From: Rheinheimera sp. D18
Lineage (GTDB): Bacteria > Pseudomonadota > Gammaproteobacteria > Enterobacterales > Alteromonadaceae
Reading direction: 5' to 3'
Length of the DNA: 64,000 nucleotides
Assembly: GCF_004345025.1 (NCBI RefSeq)
Contig: NZ_CP037745.1
Coordinates: forward strand, 2,046,001-2,110,000
Shown here: positions 16,801-25,946 of the stretch, in pieces
Layout: every line of letters begins with the position of its first letter
Numbering within the stretch: position 1 is the first letter of the stretch
The notes under the pieces: generated by a model
Database searches by the model: none
Told to the model about the DNA's origin: nothing
What the model saw: the letters and a program-made list of their open reading frames with translations, nothing else
Made by a program: the position numbers and the translations under genes

Positions 16801-18378
16801 TCAGTTTTTGTCAATTTCCTTTTGCAGGTATTTTTTTATCAATATACCAAACGGCGTTGCTGGCGCTTTACGCAACTTTAGCCGGCAAGCCAGCCAGTGG
16901 CTAAAAGGCACAAGGGCATACAAAGCATTGTCGTCGGTAAAGTAATTAAATAACATAGTAATACGCCGCCATAGCGGGTTATTAATAGTTGCCGCATTGC
17001 CGGTTACAGCTTTGCCAGGCGCCAGGGCTTGCATTTTCTGGTCAATAAATTGCTTCCATAATTTTTTGCCTAAGCGTTGCTCTAATGGCACTTGCTGCCA
17101 AAATGCCAGCAAGGCGTCATCCCACAAGGGCATCCACCAGTCCAACTGTAAATAGTCATAATAACGGTTTGAATTAACAATAAACTTAGCTTGGCGCTCT
17201 TGCCAATTCCAGGTTTCAGCAAGTGAAAACATTGGACAATTTAATGGTGAGCTACCGGCTAACAGTTCGGTTAATGATTGTTGCAAATGCTGATATAATT
17301 GCTCAGATAACGGATTCCCGCTATAAACAAAATGACGCTTAATTACGGCTTGCGTTAACTCGTCAAGACTATTAACATTTGCGTAATTTTCAACAATATG
17401 CCCGCCACTGATAAAGTCACCGGTATGCCCTGGCACCAGCACAGCATCGGGTTTAATAATGCCCCGTTTTAATAACTCACTCAGTGCAGGAAACACCTGA
17501 ATATTGGGCACTGACACGCTATGATGGCAAAAATCCATATAACGGTTAAAGTCAGGTTGTTTTAATAATGTTCGCCACATACTTTTTGTATACGGTACAT
17601 AGTGCCAGCTTAAACCTAACGTAGCAGCCACTGCTTTACTCATATTAGCCTCAGGACTACCTGCACGGCCAAACGTAAAACACAGTGTGTTTTTATAACC
17701 CATCTGGCTTAAATATAATGCGATAATGCGCGAGTCATAACCACCACTTAATGGAATAACTACTTGCCGGCCGCCGGCATAGTATACTAAGCGCTCAATT
17801 GCCAGCGTTAGCGCTTTGTCTAATTCGCTATGCAATGCATTAGCGGTTTTCTTAATCACGTTATCTGCAATGGCTAAGTTTTTAGGTACAAAATAATAAT
17901 AGCGCAGGCTACTATAACCGCCGGTAAGCCAATTAAGGCTTACCACTTCAGCGGCTTGTACTTGAAATACGTTTTGCTTTAAAGTTAGCTTACCTGGCGT
18001 CCAACCCAAATGCGCAAAAGCTTCTGCAGCCAGCTTATCTGTTGGATAACAATTTTCTTTAGTACCTGTGTTATAAAATAATTGCTCGGGCTGATCAGAT
18101 ACCTGCCAACCACTTGTTGTATGACAATAAAATAATGGCCTGCTGCGCACCTTGTCGGTTATTAGGTAAACCTGCTGCTGGTACTGCACTACAATACTAA
18201 AAAAACCCTGCAGCTGTTTAAGCTGCTGTTTAAGCGTATTAGTTATAATAGCGTCGAGCACCATATCATGTAATTGTTGTGCCGTTATTAATTGATTATG
18301 CAAATAAGCTTGGCCACTCAGCCAAATGTGCTTAGCTTTCTCAAGTTTACCAAAACGCCCTGTTATTGCTATCCGCAT
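16801..18378 (-). CDS. Asparagine-synthetase-like amidotransferase lacking the N-terminal cysteine
   Basis: The 525-residue protein has the AsnB architecture. A glutaminase-like N-terminal domain (about 1-190; LQGFFSIVVQY, YLITDKVRSRPLFYC) is followed by an ATP-dependent synthetase domain with the PP-loop VVIPLSGGYDSRIIAL near residue 209 and GHTGDFISGGHIV near 318. Functional glutamine-dependent enzymes start MCG; here the protein starts MRIAITGRFG, so glutamine hydrolysis by Cys2 is not possible. It may use ammonia or another amine, as beta-lactam synthetase and related enzymes do. It is a single gene bounded by terminators, directly downstream of the secreted-protein gene. Confidence 0.8.
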   Translation of the reverse strand: MRIAITGRFGKLEKAKHIWLSGQAYLHNQLITAQQLHDMVLDAIITNTLKQQLKQLQGFFSIVVQYQQQVYLITDKVRSRPLFYCHTTSGWQVSDQPEQLFYNTGTKENCYPTDKLAAEAFAHLGWTPGKLTLKQNVFQVQAAEVVSLNWLTGGYSSLRYYYFVPKNLAIADNVIKKTANALHSELDKALTLAIERLVYYAGGRQVVIPLSGGYDSRIIALYLSQMGYKNTLCFTFGRAGSPEANMSKAVAATLGLSWHYVPYTKSMWRTLLKQPDFNRYMDFCHHSVSVPNIQVFPALSELLKRGIIKPDAVLVPGHTGDFISGGHIVENYANVNSLDELTQAVIKRHFVYSGNPLSEQLYQHLQQSLTELLAGSSPLNCPMFSLAETWNWQERQAKFIVNSNRYYDYLQLDWWMPLWDDALLAFWQQVPLEQRLGKKLWKQFIDQKMQALAPGKAVTGNAATINNPLWRRITMLFNYFTDDNALYALVPFSHWLACRLKLRKAPATPFGILIKKYLQKEIDKN

Positions 18379-18470
18379 AGTGCTCTACCTTATTTAACCT
18401 GCCTGAAGCTACATTTAATAATGTATCTAAAACAACGTGCTATTTTACGCAGTTAACACAGGCTTAAAGC

Positions 18471-18500
18471 AAAAAAAAACGCCCCTTAGGGCGTTTTTAT
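18471..18500 (-). terminator. Terminator after the S-layer-like gene
   Basis: A hairpin ACGCCC/GGGCGT with loop CTTA is followed on the minus strand by a run of about nine T residues. It lies 18 bases after the stop codon of the secreted-protein gene. Confidence 0.85.
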
Positions 18501-18518
18501 CAACGTTTTCAGTATCAA

Positions 18519-20339
18519 TTACAGACGAACTAAACCAACGTTAGAGTCTGTAGCAATTTCTTTGCGGCCATTAGAATTGTTAATTACTAAGTTACGGTCT
18601 TGATTTACGTTGTAACCAGAGTAAATTTCAATTTCAGACGTATCGCCAGAAACAATGAAATCAAATGCGAAGGTTTGTGAACTTGCACCATCCCACACAC
18701 CGCGTGCAATAAGCGCATCACGTACGTGCTCAGTTAAGCGAGTAACACCTGGCTGAATATCAACATTCATGTTAAGAACATGCGCGTCTTTAAACTTATC
18801 GGCTGCTGCACGGTTATGGTTTTGCGTGTAAACATCAACAGCGATTTGACGTGCCGCTGGGCCAGTATTAGTAACAAACAATAACTGGCTAATACCGTTA
18901 CCGTATGGCATGTAAGGTACAAACACGGTAGTACCGTCATTTGTCCAAGTACCAATATTACGGTTTAAGGTTTTGCTAGCACTGCCAGCTGTACCGCTGT
19001 ATGACATAACTGCTGATAAGTTAAAGTCTTGACGCGCTAAAACACCTGTAGGCGTCCAAGCGCCTGGCACTGCTAAACCAAAGTCAAAATCAGTACCAAC
19101 ACCACAGTTGAACTTCAGCGCTGCAGGTTGAGCGGCACCAACAGGGAATGTAGGTGCTACAATGTTACCATCTGCGACAACGTTTCCACCGGTTGTACCG
19201 TTTAGATTAAAACAGTTAGCACCCCATTGGCCACTAGCAGGAACATATGCACCAGCTACTGAAACAGAAGTTGCACCGGCTACTGTACCACCGTTAACAG
19301 GAGCAACAACACCAGCATTATTAGCTGTTAAGAAGTGGCCGTAGTTGCCCGCAACAGTAAATGCGGTTTTGATATCGGCATTTTTCAATGCAAAGTTCCA
19401 ACCAGTTGCGTTAGGAACAGTAGAGAATTCAAACTTGAAACGGTTACCTACTGAACCTACCAACACGTTAGCGGCTGTGGTCGCAGTAGTAACATCAGGA
19501 GCAGCAAAGGTTGCGCCGTAAGCTACTTCGTTAGTACGACCTTGACCGCTACCTGCAACGAAAGCTTGACGTGGCGCATTACCCGTTTTTGCAACGTTGT
19601 GATCAAATGTGTTAATACGCGCAGTTAGGTTACCGCTGTAGTTACCATCTAACTGATTACCAGTACGAATAAAGGCAACGTTAGTACGACGAGTACCAAC
19701 AGTATCAAAAACTCCACCGTTATTCTTGTATTCAGCGCGATATGAAATATCTACACCCTGAGCCGCTTTAACAGCTAAAGAGTTAAATTTGAAGGCAGAT
19801 GTTGTCCAGTTACTAATAGCATTGCCTGCTGCTGGCATATCTGGTGTAACACCAAAAAACAGCTGTGCATTCTGAGTATTTGCACCTTCAGATACGTTAG
19901 TTACACGATATTCAACAACAGTGTTGCCATCTACTACTGTAGAGCCGATACGACCGATAGTAATAACACCGCGAACTGGGTCAGCTACTGATGGAGCAGT
20001 TGGAATAATATAGCCTGTGCGTGACAATGGCAAAGAAGCCACGTCAATAGATGTTCCTGAAAACGTAACAAAAATACGGTCATCTACTGAGTACTGATCT
20101 TCTACAACAATACGAAAATGTGTGCCTGTTGGTATAAGAGCAGCTTCAGTTGGTGAAGATACAGATAAATTAGTATTAACTTCTAACCACTCGTTAGCTG
20201 CTGTTAACACTTCATAACCAGTAGGCGCACCATTCTGATCTAAAAAACCACCTAATACATCAATACGTGCTGCATTTGCAGTTGAGCATACACCGGCCAG
20301 TGCTGCTGCAACTAAAGTAACTTTAAACATGTTTTTCAT
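18519..20339 (-). CDS. Secreted surface protein, S-layer-like (Slr4-type candidate)
   Basis: A 606-residue exported protein: signal peptide MKNMFKVTLVAAALAGVCSTANA, cut before ARIDV. The mature part is rich in Thr, Asn, Gly, Ala and Val, poor in Cys (a pair around 378 and 412) and Met, and looks all-beta. It contains no enzyme motif I recognise. This composition, the strong promoter, the long leader and the neighbouring dedicated type II secretion operon suggest an abundant surface-array protein. Slr4, the S-layer protein of Pseudoalteromonas tunicata, is the closest idea I have; I could not align it. GGAGAG lies five bases before the ATG. Alternatives are a matrix protein or a secreted adhesin. 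Confidence 0.6.
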   Translation of the reverse strand: MKNMFKVTLVAAALAGVCSTANAARIDVLGGFLDQNGAPTGYEVLTAANEWLEVNTNLSVSSPTEAALIPTGTHFRIVVEDQYSVDDRIFVTFSGTSIDVASLPLSRTGYIIPTAPSVADPVRGVITIGRIGSTVVDGNTVVEYRVTNVSEGANTQNAQLFFGVTPDMPAAGNAISNWTTSAFKFNSLAVKAAQGVDISYRAEYKNNGGVFDTVGTRRTNVAFIRTGNQLDGNYSGNLTARINTFDHNVAKTGNAPRQAFVAGSGQGRTNEVAYGATFAAPDVTTATTAANVLVGSVGNRFKFEFSTVPNATGWNFALKNADIKTAFTVAGNYGHFLTANNAGVVAPVNGGTVAGATSVSVAGAYVPASGQWGANCFNLNGTTGGNVVADGNIVAPTFPVGAAQPAALKFNCGVGTDFDFGLAVPGAWTPTGVLARQDFNLSAVMSYSGTAGSASKTLNRNIGTWTNDGTTVFVPYMPYGNGISQLLFVTNTGPAARQIAVDVYTQNHNRAAADKFKDAHVLNMNVDIQPGVTRLTEHVRDALIARGVWDGASSQTFAFDFIVSGDTSEIEIYSGYNVNQDRNLVINNSNGRKEIATDSNVGLVRL

Positions 20340-20435
20340 GCTTTCTCTCCGATTTCTAGAAATAGAGTTTTAGGCATCTTGCCCTGGCTCTTGTTTTTTT
20401 AACATTAAATTCGACTGCTATTGCAGCACCAATGA

Positions 20436-20463
20436 ATTCTACCTGCGCGTGGTAGCATGTCAA
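20436..20463 (-). promoter_or_regulatory. Strong predicted sigma-70 promoter of the S-layer-like gene
   Basis: A consensus TTGACA (20458-20463), a 16-base spacer and TAGAAT (20436-20441) on the minus strand give a leader of about 90 bases before the ATG at 20339. The 20340-20555 gap contains no gene. This promoter lets the protein gene be expressed independently of, and above, the upstream secretion operon. Confidence 0.7.
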
Positions 20464-20555
20464 TAATTAGTTTTATAAAGCTCATTATTTTTAATGATTT
20501 TTATCAAAAAATTATAGACATGTTAGGCACATGCATTCGAATCTAAGTACGCTAT

Positions 20556-22646
20556 TTATTCAGAAATATTTAAATTTGTCAAGCCTTCTGCAATTCGTGC
20601 ACGCAGTTCAGGCCATTGGTCAACAGAATCAATTACTGTTGGTGTAATAAAGATAATAAGCTCAGTTTTTTCTGATTTTCGTCCAGTACCTTTAAATAAA
20701 TTACCGATTAAAGGAAGCGCAGATAACAGCGGAACATGGGTATTGGAGCTACTACCATTATCGGAAATTAACCCACCTAACAATATGGTTTGTCCACTTT
20801 GTGCCAATACTTCAGTTTTTATTGAGCGTTCAAAAATAGAAGGTGAACCTTGCAAACTTGGTCCTGTTTCCGTGGTATTAGAAATACTTTGATCTATTTG
20901 CAGCACCACTAAACCTTGCGAATTAACCGTTGGCGTTACGGCTAAATTAATACCTGTTTTACGATAATTAATTACTGTAGTTTGCCGATTACTTTGTTGC
21001 GGATCGCTAATGGTCGCACCTATTGTGGGTATATCATTACCAACACTGATATTTGCCGCTACCCCGTCGCGCACGACTAATGTTGGGTTAGACAAGACAT
21101 TAATTAACGTAGTACTGGCAGAAAGACCCGCCAATACCTGTTTTAAACCCGACTGCCAATTTAAACTTAACCCGCCAACATTGGCTGCACCTAACGCGCC
21201 TAGCGTACCACCACTAAACTTCCCTTCACGAAAAGCAAACTCAAAACCTTGAGCGAATTCGTCGGTTAAGGTTACTTCTGCAATGGTAGCATCTAGCAAA
21301 ATTTGTTTGGGCATTACGTCTAAGCTGCGAATAATTGGCAACAAAGACTGGTAAAGCTGGCCGGAGGTAAAGAAAATTATGCTATTTGATCTATCATCAA
21401 CGGTCATTTTAACATCTTCACCGTTAACACTTATTGCGCCGCCTGCCGATTTTGCTTTATTATTTTGCTGGCTGCTTGATGGTTGCGACCCAGCAGCAAG
21501 CCTAGGCATTGCCGATTGGGTATCACGGCTACGGTCAACATTAGTATTACCGCTACCAAAATCACCTAAAAGCGGGCCTACTGATTCACCTAAATCTGAG
21601 GCTCGGGCATAACGCGGGTGGTAAATAAAATAACGCGCAGCACTACTTTGGCTTGGCTTATCTATCATCGCGGCCCAATATTCCATGCGCTGCATAATGG
21701 CGGCATCACCTGAAAATGCGGCTACTGCACTTATTTGACTAACAGGCACAAACAATAACGCACTGCTGTCAGAACTGTTTAAGTTTTTGCCAGCCATAAT
21801 ACCTTCGGCTTTTAGCAAATCGCTTACGGCCGTAACAAATTCGTCTGGGCTAATATAGCTAAGATGATACATGCTAACGTACTTTCCTCTGTTAGCTGGG
21901 GTATCTAATAAATTAACTAAATCGATAATACGCAATATTTCACTGCGGTTACCCTCAACAAATAAGGCATTTTGCTCTGTGTCAGATGATATTTTGGCAT
22001 CTGACAAGCTACGTATAGTGCGTTCTATGCTGTTAGTAACACCAAAACGTAAAGGAATAATTTGTAATATTGGCTGTGCACTTTCTGGTACATCAATTGC
22101 ACGTCGGCCTTGGCCAATAATAGCTTGGTTACGTATGCCGGTTTGCTTGGTGTTTATATAAAAGATATCTTCACTGCGACTAAGTGTTAAGTCATTTTGC
22201 TGTAACAGCTCTGATACCAGCATAACTAATCGGCGAGAGCTCACCGGTTCAGAAATATTTAACGTAATTTTAGCGCTACTGGCACGAGCACTATCAGAAA
22301 TAATATAATTTACACCAAGTTGTTCAGCAAAAACTAGCTGTACAAATTGACCGATGTTCATTTGGTTGGCCGCTAATTGTAACTGGTCTTTGGTTGATAA
22401 CCCCAACAACATTCCACTTTGATCTGAAATTTTGTTACTGTCGTTACGTAAGGTTTTGATAGGCTGCATGCCTAAAGGCATCACTTTATCGTCGTCAATA
22501 ACAATATCAGTATCAATCGCCTGCTCTTGTTTATGAGCAACGGCAAACCGGTTAAGTGGTACATCCAATTTGGTTTGCCTAGTATGGGAGCAACCTGCTA
22601 ACACGCTAGTTACTGCAATTATCAGCAAGGTTTTACGAAATAACAT
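20556..22646 (-). CDS. gspD: Type II secretion secretin, lipoprotein type (GspD-like)
   Basis: Forms the outer-membrane channel of the secretion system. The 696-residue protein has a lipobox LAGC (residues 16-19) followed by Ser. N-domains include MNIGQFVQLVFAEQLGVNYIISD near residue 93 and ILRIIDLVNLLDTP near 235. The C-terminal secretin domain has VLSNPTLVVRDGVAANISVG near 525 and LGGLISDNGSSSNTHVPLLS near 635. Ordinary GspD proteins have a cleaved signal peptide and use a pilotin; lipoprotein secretins such as HxcQ insert by themselves. It is the last gene of the operon, 13 bases after gspC. Confidence 0.9.
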   Translation of the reverse strand: MLFRKTLLIIAVTSVLAGCSHTRQTKLDVPLNRFAVAHKQEQAIDTDIVIDDDKVMPLGMQPIKTLRNDSNKISDQSGMLLGLSTKDQLQLAANQMNIGQFVQLVFAEQLGVNYIISDSARASSAKITLNISEPVSSRRLVMLVSELLQQNDLTLSRSEDIFYINTKQTGIRNQAIIGQGRRAIDVPESAQPILQIIPLRFGVTNSIERTIRSLSDAKISSDTEQNALFVEGNRSEILRIIDLVNLLDTPANRGKYVSMYHLSYISPDEFVTAVSDLLKAEGIMAGKNLNSSDSSALLFVPVSQISAVAAFSGDAAIMQRMEYWAAMIDKPSQSSAARYFIYHPRYARASDLGESVGPLLGDFGSGNTNVDRSRDTQSAMPRLAAGSQPSSSQQNNKAKSAGGAISVNGEDVKMTVDDRSNSIIFFTSGQLYQSLLPIIRSLDVMPKQILLDATIAEVTLTDEFAQGFEFAFREGKFSGGTLGALGAANVGGLSLNWQSGLKQVLAGLSASTTLINVLSNPTLVVRDGVAANISVGNDIPTIGATISDPQQSNRQTTVINYRKTGINLAVTPTVNSQGLVVLQIDQSISNTTETGPSLQGSPSIFERSIKTEVLAQSGQTILLGGLISDNGSSSNTHVPLLSALPLIGNLFKGTGRKSEKTELIIFITPTVIDSVDQWPELRARIAEGLTNLNISE

Positions 22647-22659
22647 TAGCTCACTCCAC

Positions 22660-23328
22660 TCATTGTTGTTTTTTCATTAGTTCAAGCAGAGCTTTTAAGT
22701 CTTCTGCATCTTGCTCATTGGCACTGTCTAATACAGACAGTAATTTGTCTGCCGGCGTGTCACCTGGTTTACCCGGGCCTGCAGCCTCTGGTTTCGCGTT
22801 GTCGGCCGCAGTAAACAGCGGCAAAAGCCGGCTGTCGTCACTATCAACGCTAAGGGCTACACGTTCCGTTTGTATCTCGGTAATTAAAAACTGCCCTAGA
22901 CTGGCGCCTGGTTGCAGCAAATGTGCTACTACTTTACCAGCGCTGTCGCCCGCTAATAATTGCTGTTCGATTAATGCCAGCCTGGTATTTTCACCAGCAT
23001 GTTGCCGGATAAATACCGCACGTAAACGTAAACGGCTATCGCCAAATACTTCACTGCCCGGCAGCGCAACAATTGGCTTGGTTGTATCGGCCAGTGCGGC
23101 TGAGTCTGCTGTTTTTTTATCTGCAGGATGAATAAAAGCCTGCAGACGCCCTGCTGGTACTGGCGTAGCTAAACTGCTCTGCCATTGCTGCAGATCTGTT
23201 GCGATTAAAGCCTGATTGCTTTGCCGCATCGGGGCATAAAGACGACTGCTGAAATCAATATAAAAAATCAGTGTAAGTAACAGCAGTAAGGCTATTACAT
23301 AAGGTTGGCGAAAAGAGCTTAAGCTCAT
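22660..23328 (-). CDS. gspC: GspC-like inner-membrane component
   Basis: GspC links the inner-membrane platform to the secretin and takes part in substrate choice. The 222-residue protein has one N-terminal membrane helix (about 11-30), a proline- and lysine-containing linker, and a beta-rich HR-type domain at about 92-165 (LRLRAVFIRQHAGENTRLAL, then LLQPGASLGQFLITEI). The C-terminus is an acidic helix instead of a PDZ domain. Its position between gspM and gspD is unusual, since gspC normally leads the operon. The assignment rests on topology, the HR-like stretch and context. Confidence 0.65.
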   Translation of the reverse strand: MSLSSFRQPYVIALLLLLTLIFYIDFSSRLYAPMRQSNQALIATDLQQWQSSLATPVPAGRLQAFIHPADKKTADSAALADTTKPIVALPGSEVFGDSRLRLRAVFIRQHAGENTRLALIEQQLLAGDSAGKVVAHLLQPGASLGQFLITEIQTERVALSVDSDDSRLLPLFTAADNAKPEAAGPGKPGDTPADKLLSVLDSANEQDAEDLKALLELMKKQQ

Positions 23329-23900
23329 TTTGGTTCCTCCGCATTATGCTTAACAGCGGCTATTTGTAGCATAACTACCATGCGGCCGTGGCCCGTTGCA
23401 GAGCGTTGATCAGGGTACAGGGTGTTTTCAAGTAACTGCACGCCGACTAATTGCTCATGCGCGGCCTGCAAAGCATTTAGCATGCCCGGCAGTGCGCCTT
23501 CCAGCGTTAGCCTGGCGCGATAACTGCGCAAATACCCCCCAGCCTCATCCTGCACCGTAAGCCACTCAAATACCGTTAAATTGGCTGCATATTTACGGAT
23601 ATGTTGTTCTAGTTGCTGTTGTGCCTGCAGACGAAATTCTGCGTCATTACGATAAACTAAGAAACGCTGTTCAGTACTCTGGCGCAGCGCTACCAGCTGT
23701 TGCAAACTATCGCTTGCTGCCGGTGGTAAGTTCACTACGCGCTTGGCTTTAATGAGCTGTTGCGACGTTAACGCCAGCATATCATGGCTTTGTTGCTGTT
23801 GCTGATACCATGGCTGCAATATAAATTTAGCGTAAAGTAAAAAAGCCACTACAAGTAGCAAGGTGGTGCGCTGCGCTGCGCTGGTCTGAGCTACTGTCAT
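23325..23900 (-). CDS. gspM: GspM-like inner-membrane platform protein
   Basis: A 191-residue protein with one N-terminal membrane helix (about residues 12-29, TLLLVVAFLLYAKFILQPWY), a coiled-coil region (QQQQQSHDMLALTSQQLIKAKR) and a ferredoxin-like periplasmic domain ending with VQLLENTLYPDQRS. GspM pairs with GspL to hold the assembly ATPase. It overlaps gspL and gspC by four bases each, so translation is coupled. Sequence similarity in this family is low; the call depends on topology and place. Confidence 0.75.
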   Translation of the reverse strand: MTVAQTSAAQRTTLLLVVAFLLYAKFILQPWYQQQQQSHDMLALTSQQLIKAKRVVNLPPAASDSLQQLVALRQSTEQRFLVYRNDAEFRLQAQQQLEQHIRKYAANLTVFEWLTVQDEAGGYLRSYRARLTLEGALPGMLNALQAAHEQLVGVQLLENTLYPDQRSATGHGRMVVMLQIAAVKHNAEEPK

Positions 23901-25063
23901 TTTGTATCTCCGGGCTGTGGCAGCGCTGCCGGCACTGCACCAGCAGAAGGATAAGGCACAGCGGTGTCTATCGTTAAACGCAAACTAAAGAACTCGCCGT
24001 TGCGCCCACGTCGCATGGGGGCGGTGAATTCAATATTGCTCACAGCAGAGTGTGCCGACAGCAGGCTGACCAACTCGGTTGTACTCTCTGTTTCACCGGT
24101 CACTGACATAACATCGAGCTCTGACTTAACATTGGCAAGGACAACCCCCTGATTAATAAGTAAGGCCAACAGGTCCCAGTGCTGCAGGGTCAGATTCCAG
24201 TTTCCTTTTGCCTCTACCAGGGCGGCGAGTTTGCGCTGTTCTTCGTCCATTGCACTTTGAATAGCCAATTTATCAGCAACATCTGAGCTTAACCGCTCCA
24301 GTTGCGATTGACGGCTGCTGTTTAATGCATACAGATAACCTGAGCCTATAACGCCATACAGCGTAACTGCTACTGCGGCGGTAACTAATAACTGCCGGAT
24401 ATTAAACGCCGGTTTGCTATTGCTGCGGCTTTGCCAGTTAACTAATACATTAACGGGTAAGGCAAACAAACTATCGAGTTGTCGCTGTAAAAATGCGTCC
24501 CGCTGCCAGCTTTGTAGCTCAGTTGCCGGGCTTATACCAAGGGCAGAACGAATGGCCGATTCGCTTTGCAACAGCCCTTGAGGAAAAAACGATCGCACCA
24601 AACCGTCGCGGTCAATATGTATTACCAGCTCGGTGTCGGCGCTAGTGACTTTATGACAAGACCCTGCAGTCTGGCTGGCTGCAAATAACCAGGTTTCTGG
24701 TATCAAAATAATACTGTCGGTGGCGACTTCTAATACGGCCGGCAACCAACTGATAATTTGTACCCTTTGTTGGTTGTTGTCAAAACTGCCAATTTTATAC
24801 AGCACATTTTTACCAAATTCAGACAGAATAATCTTCTTTAAATCACTTTTGTCTGATACCGGGTAGGTTTTGATCAACTCTTTATAGCTGTTTCTTGCAA
24901 CTACAACTATTGGCCTGGCTTTCTTACCGGCAAACCAGTTGCGCCCGGCCTGGCCGTTAATCGTTGCCAGGGGCGTGCATTGATTACCGTCATAATAAAA
25001 CGCACTGCGTATCAGAATTGACCGGCTTAGCTTTTCACTTATTTTATTGAACTGGCTTAACAT
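23897..25063 (-). CDS. gspL: GspL-like inner-membrane platform protein
   Basis: GspL recruits the GspE ATPase to the membrane. The 388-residue protein has a cytoplasmic N-terminal domain of about 220 residues of actin-like type, a membrane helix at about 229-248 (LLVTAAVAVTLYGVIGSGYLYAL), a short coiled coil (SQLERLSSDVADKL) and a periplasmic domain resembling PilN. The C-terminal tail is Pro/Ala rich. It starts 22 bases after gspK and overlaps gspM. The family is poorly conserved at sequence level, so order and topology support the call. Confidence 0.75.
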   Translation of the reverse strand: MLSQFNKISEKLSRSILIRSAFYYDGNQCTPLATINGQAGRNWFAGKKARPIVVVARNSYKELIKTYPVSDKSDLKKIILSEFGKNVLYKIGSFDNNQQRVQIISWLPAVLEVATDSIILIPETWLFAASQTAGSCHKVTSADTELVIHIDRDGLVRSFFPQGLLQSESAIRSALGISPATELQSWQRDAFLQRQLDSLFALPVNVLVNWQSRSNSKPAFNIRQLLVTAAVAVTLYGVIGSGYLYALNSSRQSQLERLSSDVADKLAIQSAMDEEQRKLAALVEAKGNWNLTLQHWDLLALLINQGVVLANVKSELDVMSVTGETESTTELVSLLSAHSAVSNIEFTAPMRRGRNGEFFSLRLTIDTAVPYPSAGAVPAALPQPGDTK

Positions 25064-25085
25064 GCTGCTACCAGGTTACCTTTTA

Positions 25086-25943
25086 TCATTGATGATCTGT
25101 TATTGACAAAAACTGCAGTGGCTGCAGGCCGTAGGGGCGTAGCTCTATATCTACCTGTCTGATCTGGCGAGCAGCTGACGTATCAGCGCAACATTGCAGC
25201 TCCAGCCGCAAATAAGGCCCGGGTGTCATTAGGGTAAAGTCATCGGGTACCAGATCGGCTAAGCTAAAAAATTGTTCAGCAGACAAAACCGCATTATTGC
25301 GGCTGACACGAATCATATCAGCTTTTGGTGCAGAAAAAAGTAAATCAAGCATTGCTGACGGGATATATGCCGGACTGTTGCCGGCAAATGGCACTAAGGT
25401 AACAAATGGCGCTACTCTGCGCTGCCAGTAACGGTCCCAATGCGGCAAGTTGGCTAACTCAGTTAAATGTTGCACTGGCAAAACAACAGCATTATGGCTA
25501 AGTCTGTCACGCTGTAAAAACGGATTTTGCCGCAGTTTAATTTGCTGCACCATGGCTTCAGCTTCATGTTGTGGCTTACCGTGGTACTGCAGCAACTGTT
25601 GCAAACCGGCGAAGTCTGCTTGCAGGTTTATCAAGCTTGGTAAGTTAAACAGTCTTACGTCGCTATTTTGCCATACAAAGGGGCTACCGTAAAAATTCCA
25701 CTGACTCAGCAAAGTGTTATCATTGTTTGTCTGATTGACCAGTGGCTCAGTTAACAAGTTAAAGATCAGCTCATTGGTTTGGCTATACAACATATTTTTA
25801 TGTTGCAATTGCTGCTGTAGCGCCAGTACTTGTTTTTGCTGCATTTGAGTATGGCCAACGGCGATCATCAGCAAAGCCGCCAAAATGCCGGTAATAAGTA
25901 GCACCTGTACTAAGGCAATACCAAGATGTGCTCTGGTTAGCAT
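25086..25943 (-). CDS. gspK: GspK-like minor pseudopilin
   Basis: GspK caps the pseudopilus tip with GspI and GspJ. The 285-residue protein begins with a prepilin-type segment, HLGIALVQVLLITGILAALLM, with Gly before the predicted cleavage and no Glu at +5, as is usual for GspK. A large globular domain follows, with LQQLLQYHGKPQHEAEAMVQQI near residue 112 and a C-terminal NAVLSAEQFFSLADLV region. It sits three bases after gspJ. The size and lack of Glu5 distinguish it from the other four pseudopilins here. Confidence 0.8.
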   Translation of the reverse strand: MLTRAHLGIALVQVLLITGILAALLMIAVGHTQMQQKQVLALQQQLQHKNMLYSQTNELIFNLLTEPLVNQTNNDNTLLSQWNFYGSPFVWQNSDVRLFNLPSLINLQADFAGLQQLLQYHGKPQHEAEAMVQQIKLRQNPFLQRDRLSHNAVVLPVQHLTELANLPHWDRYWQRRVAPFVTLVPFAGNSPAYIPSAMLDLLFSAPKADMIRVSRNNAVLSAEQFFSLADLVPDDFTLMTPGPYLRLELQCCADTSAARQIRQVDIELRPYGLQPLQFLSITDHQ

Positions 25944-25946
25944 CGG

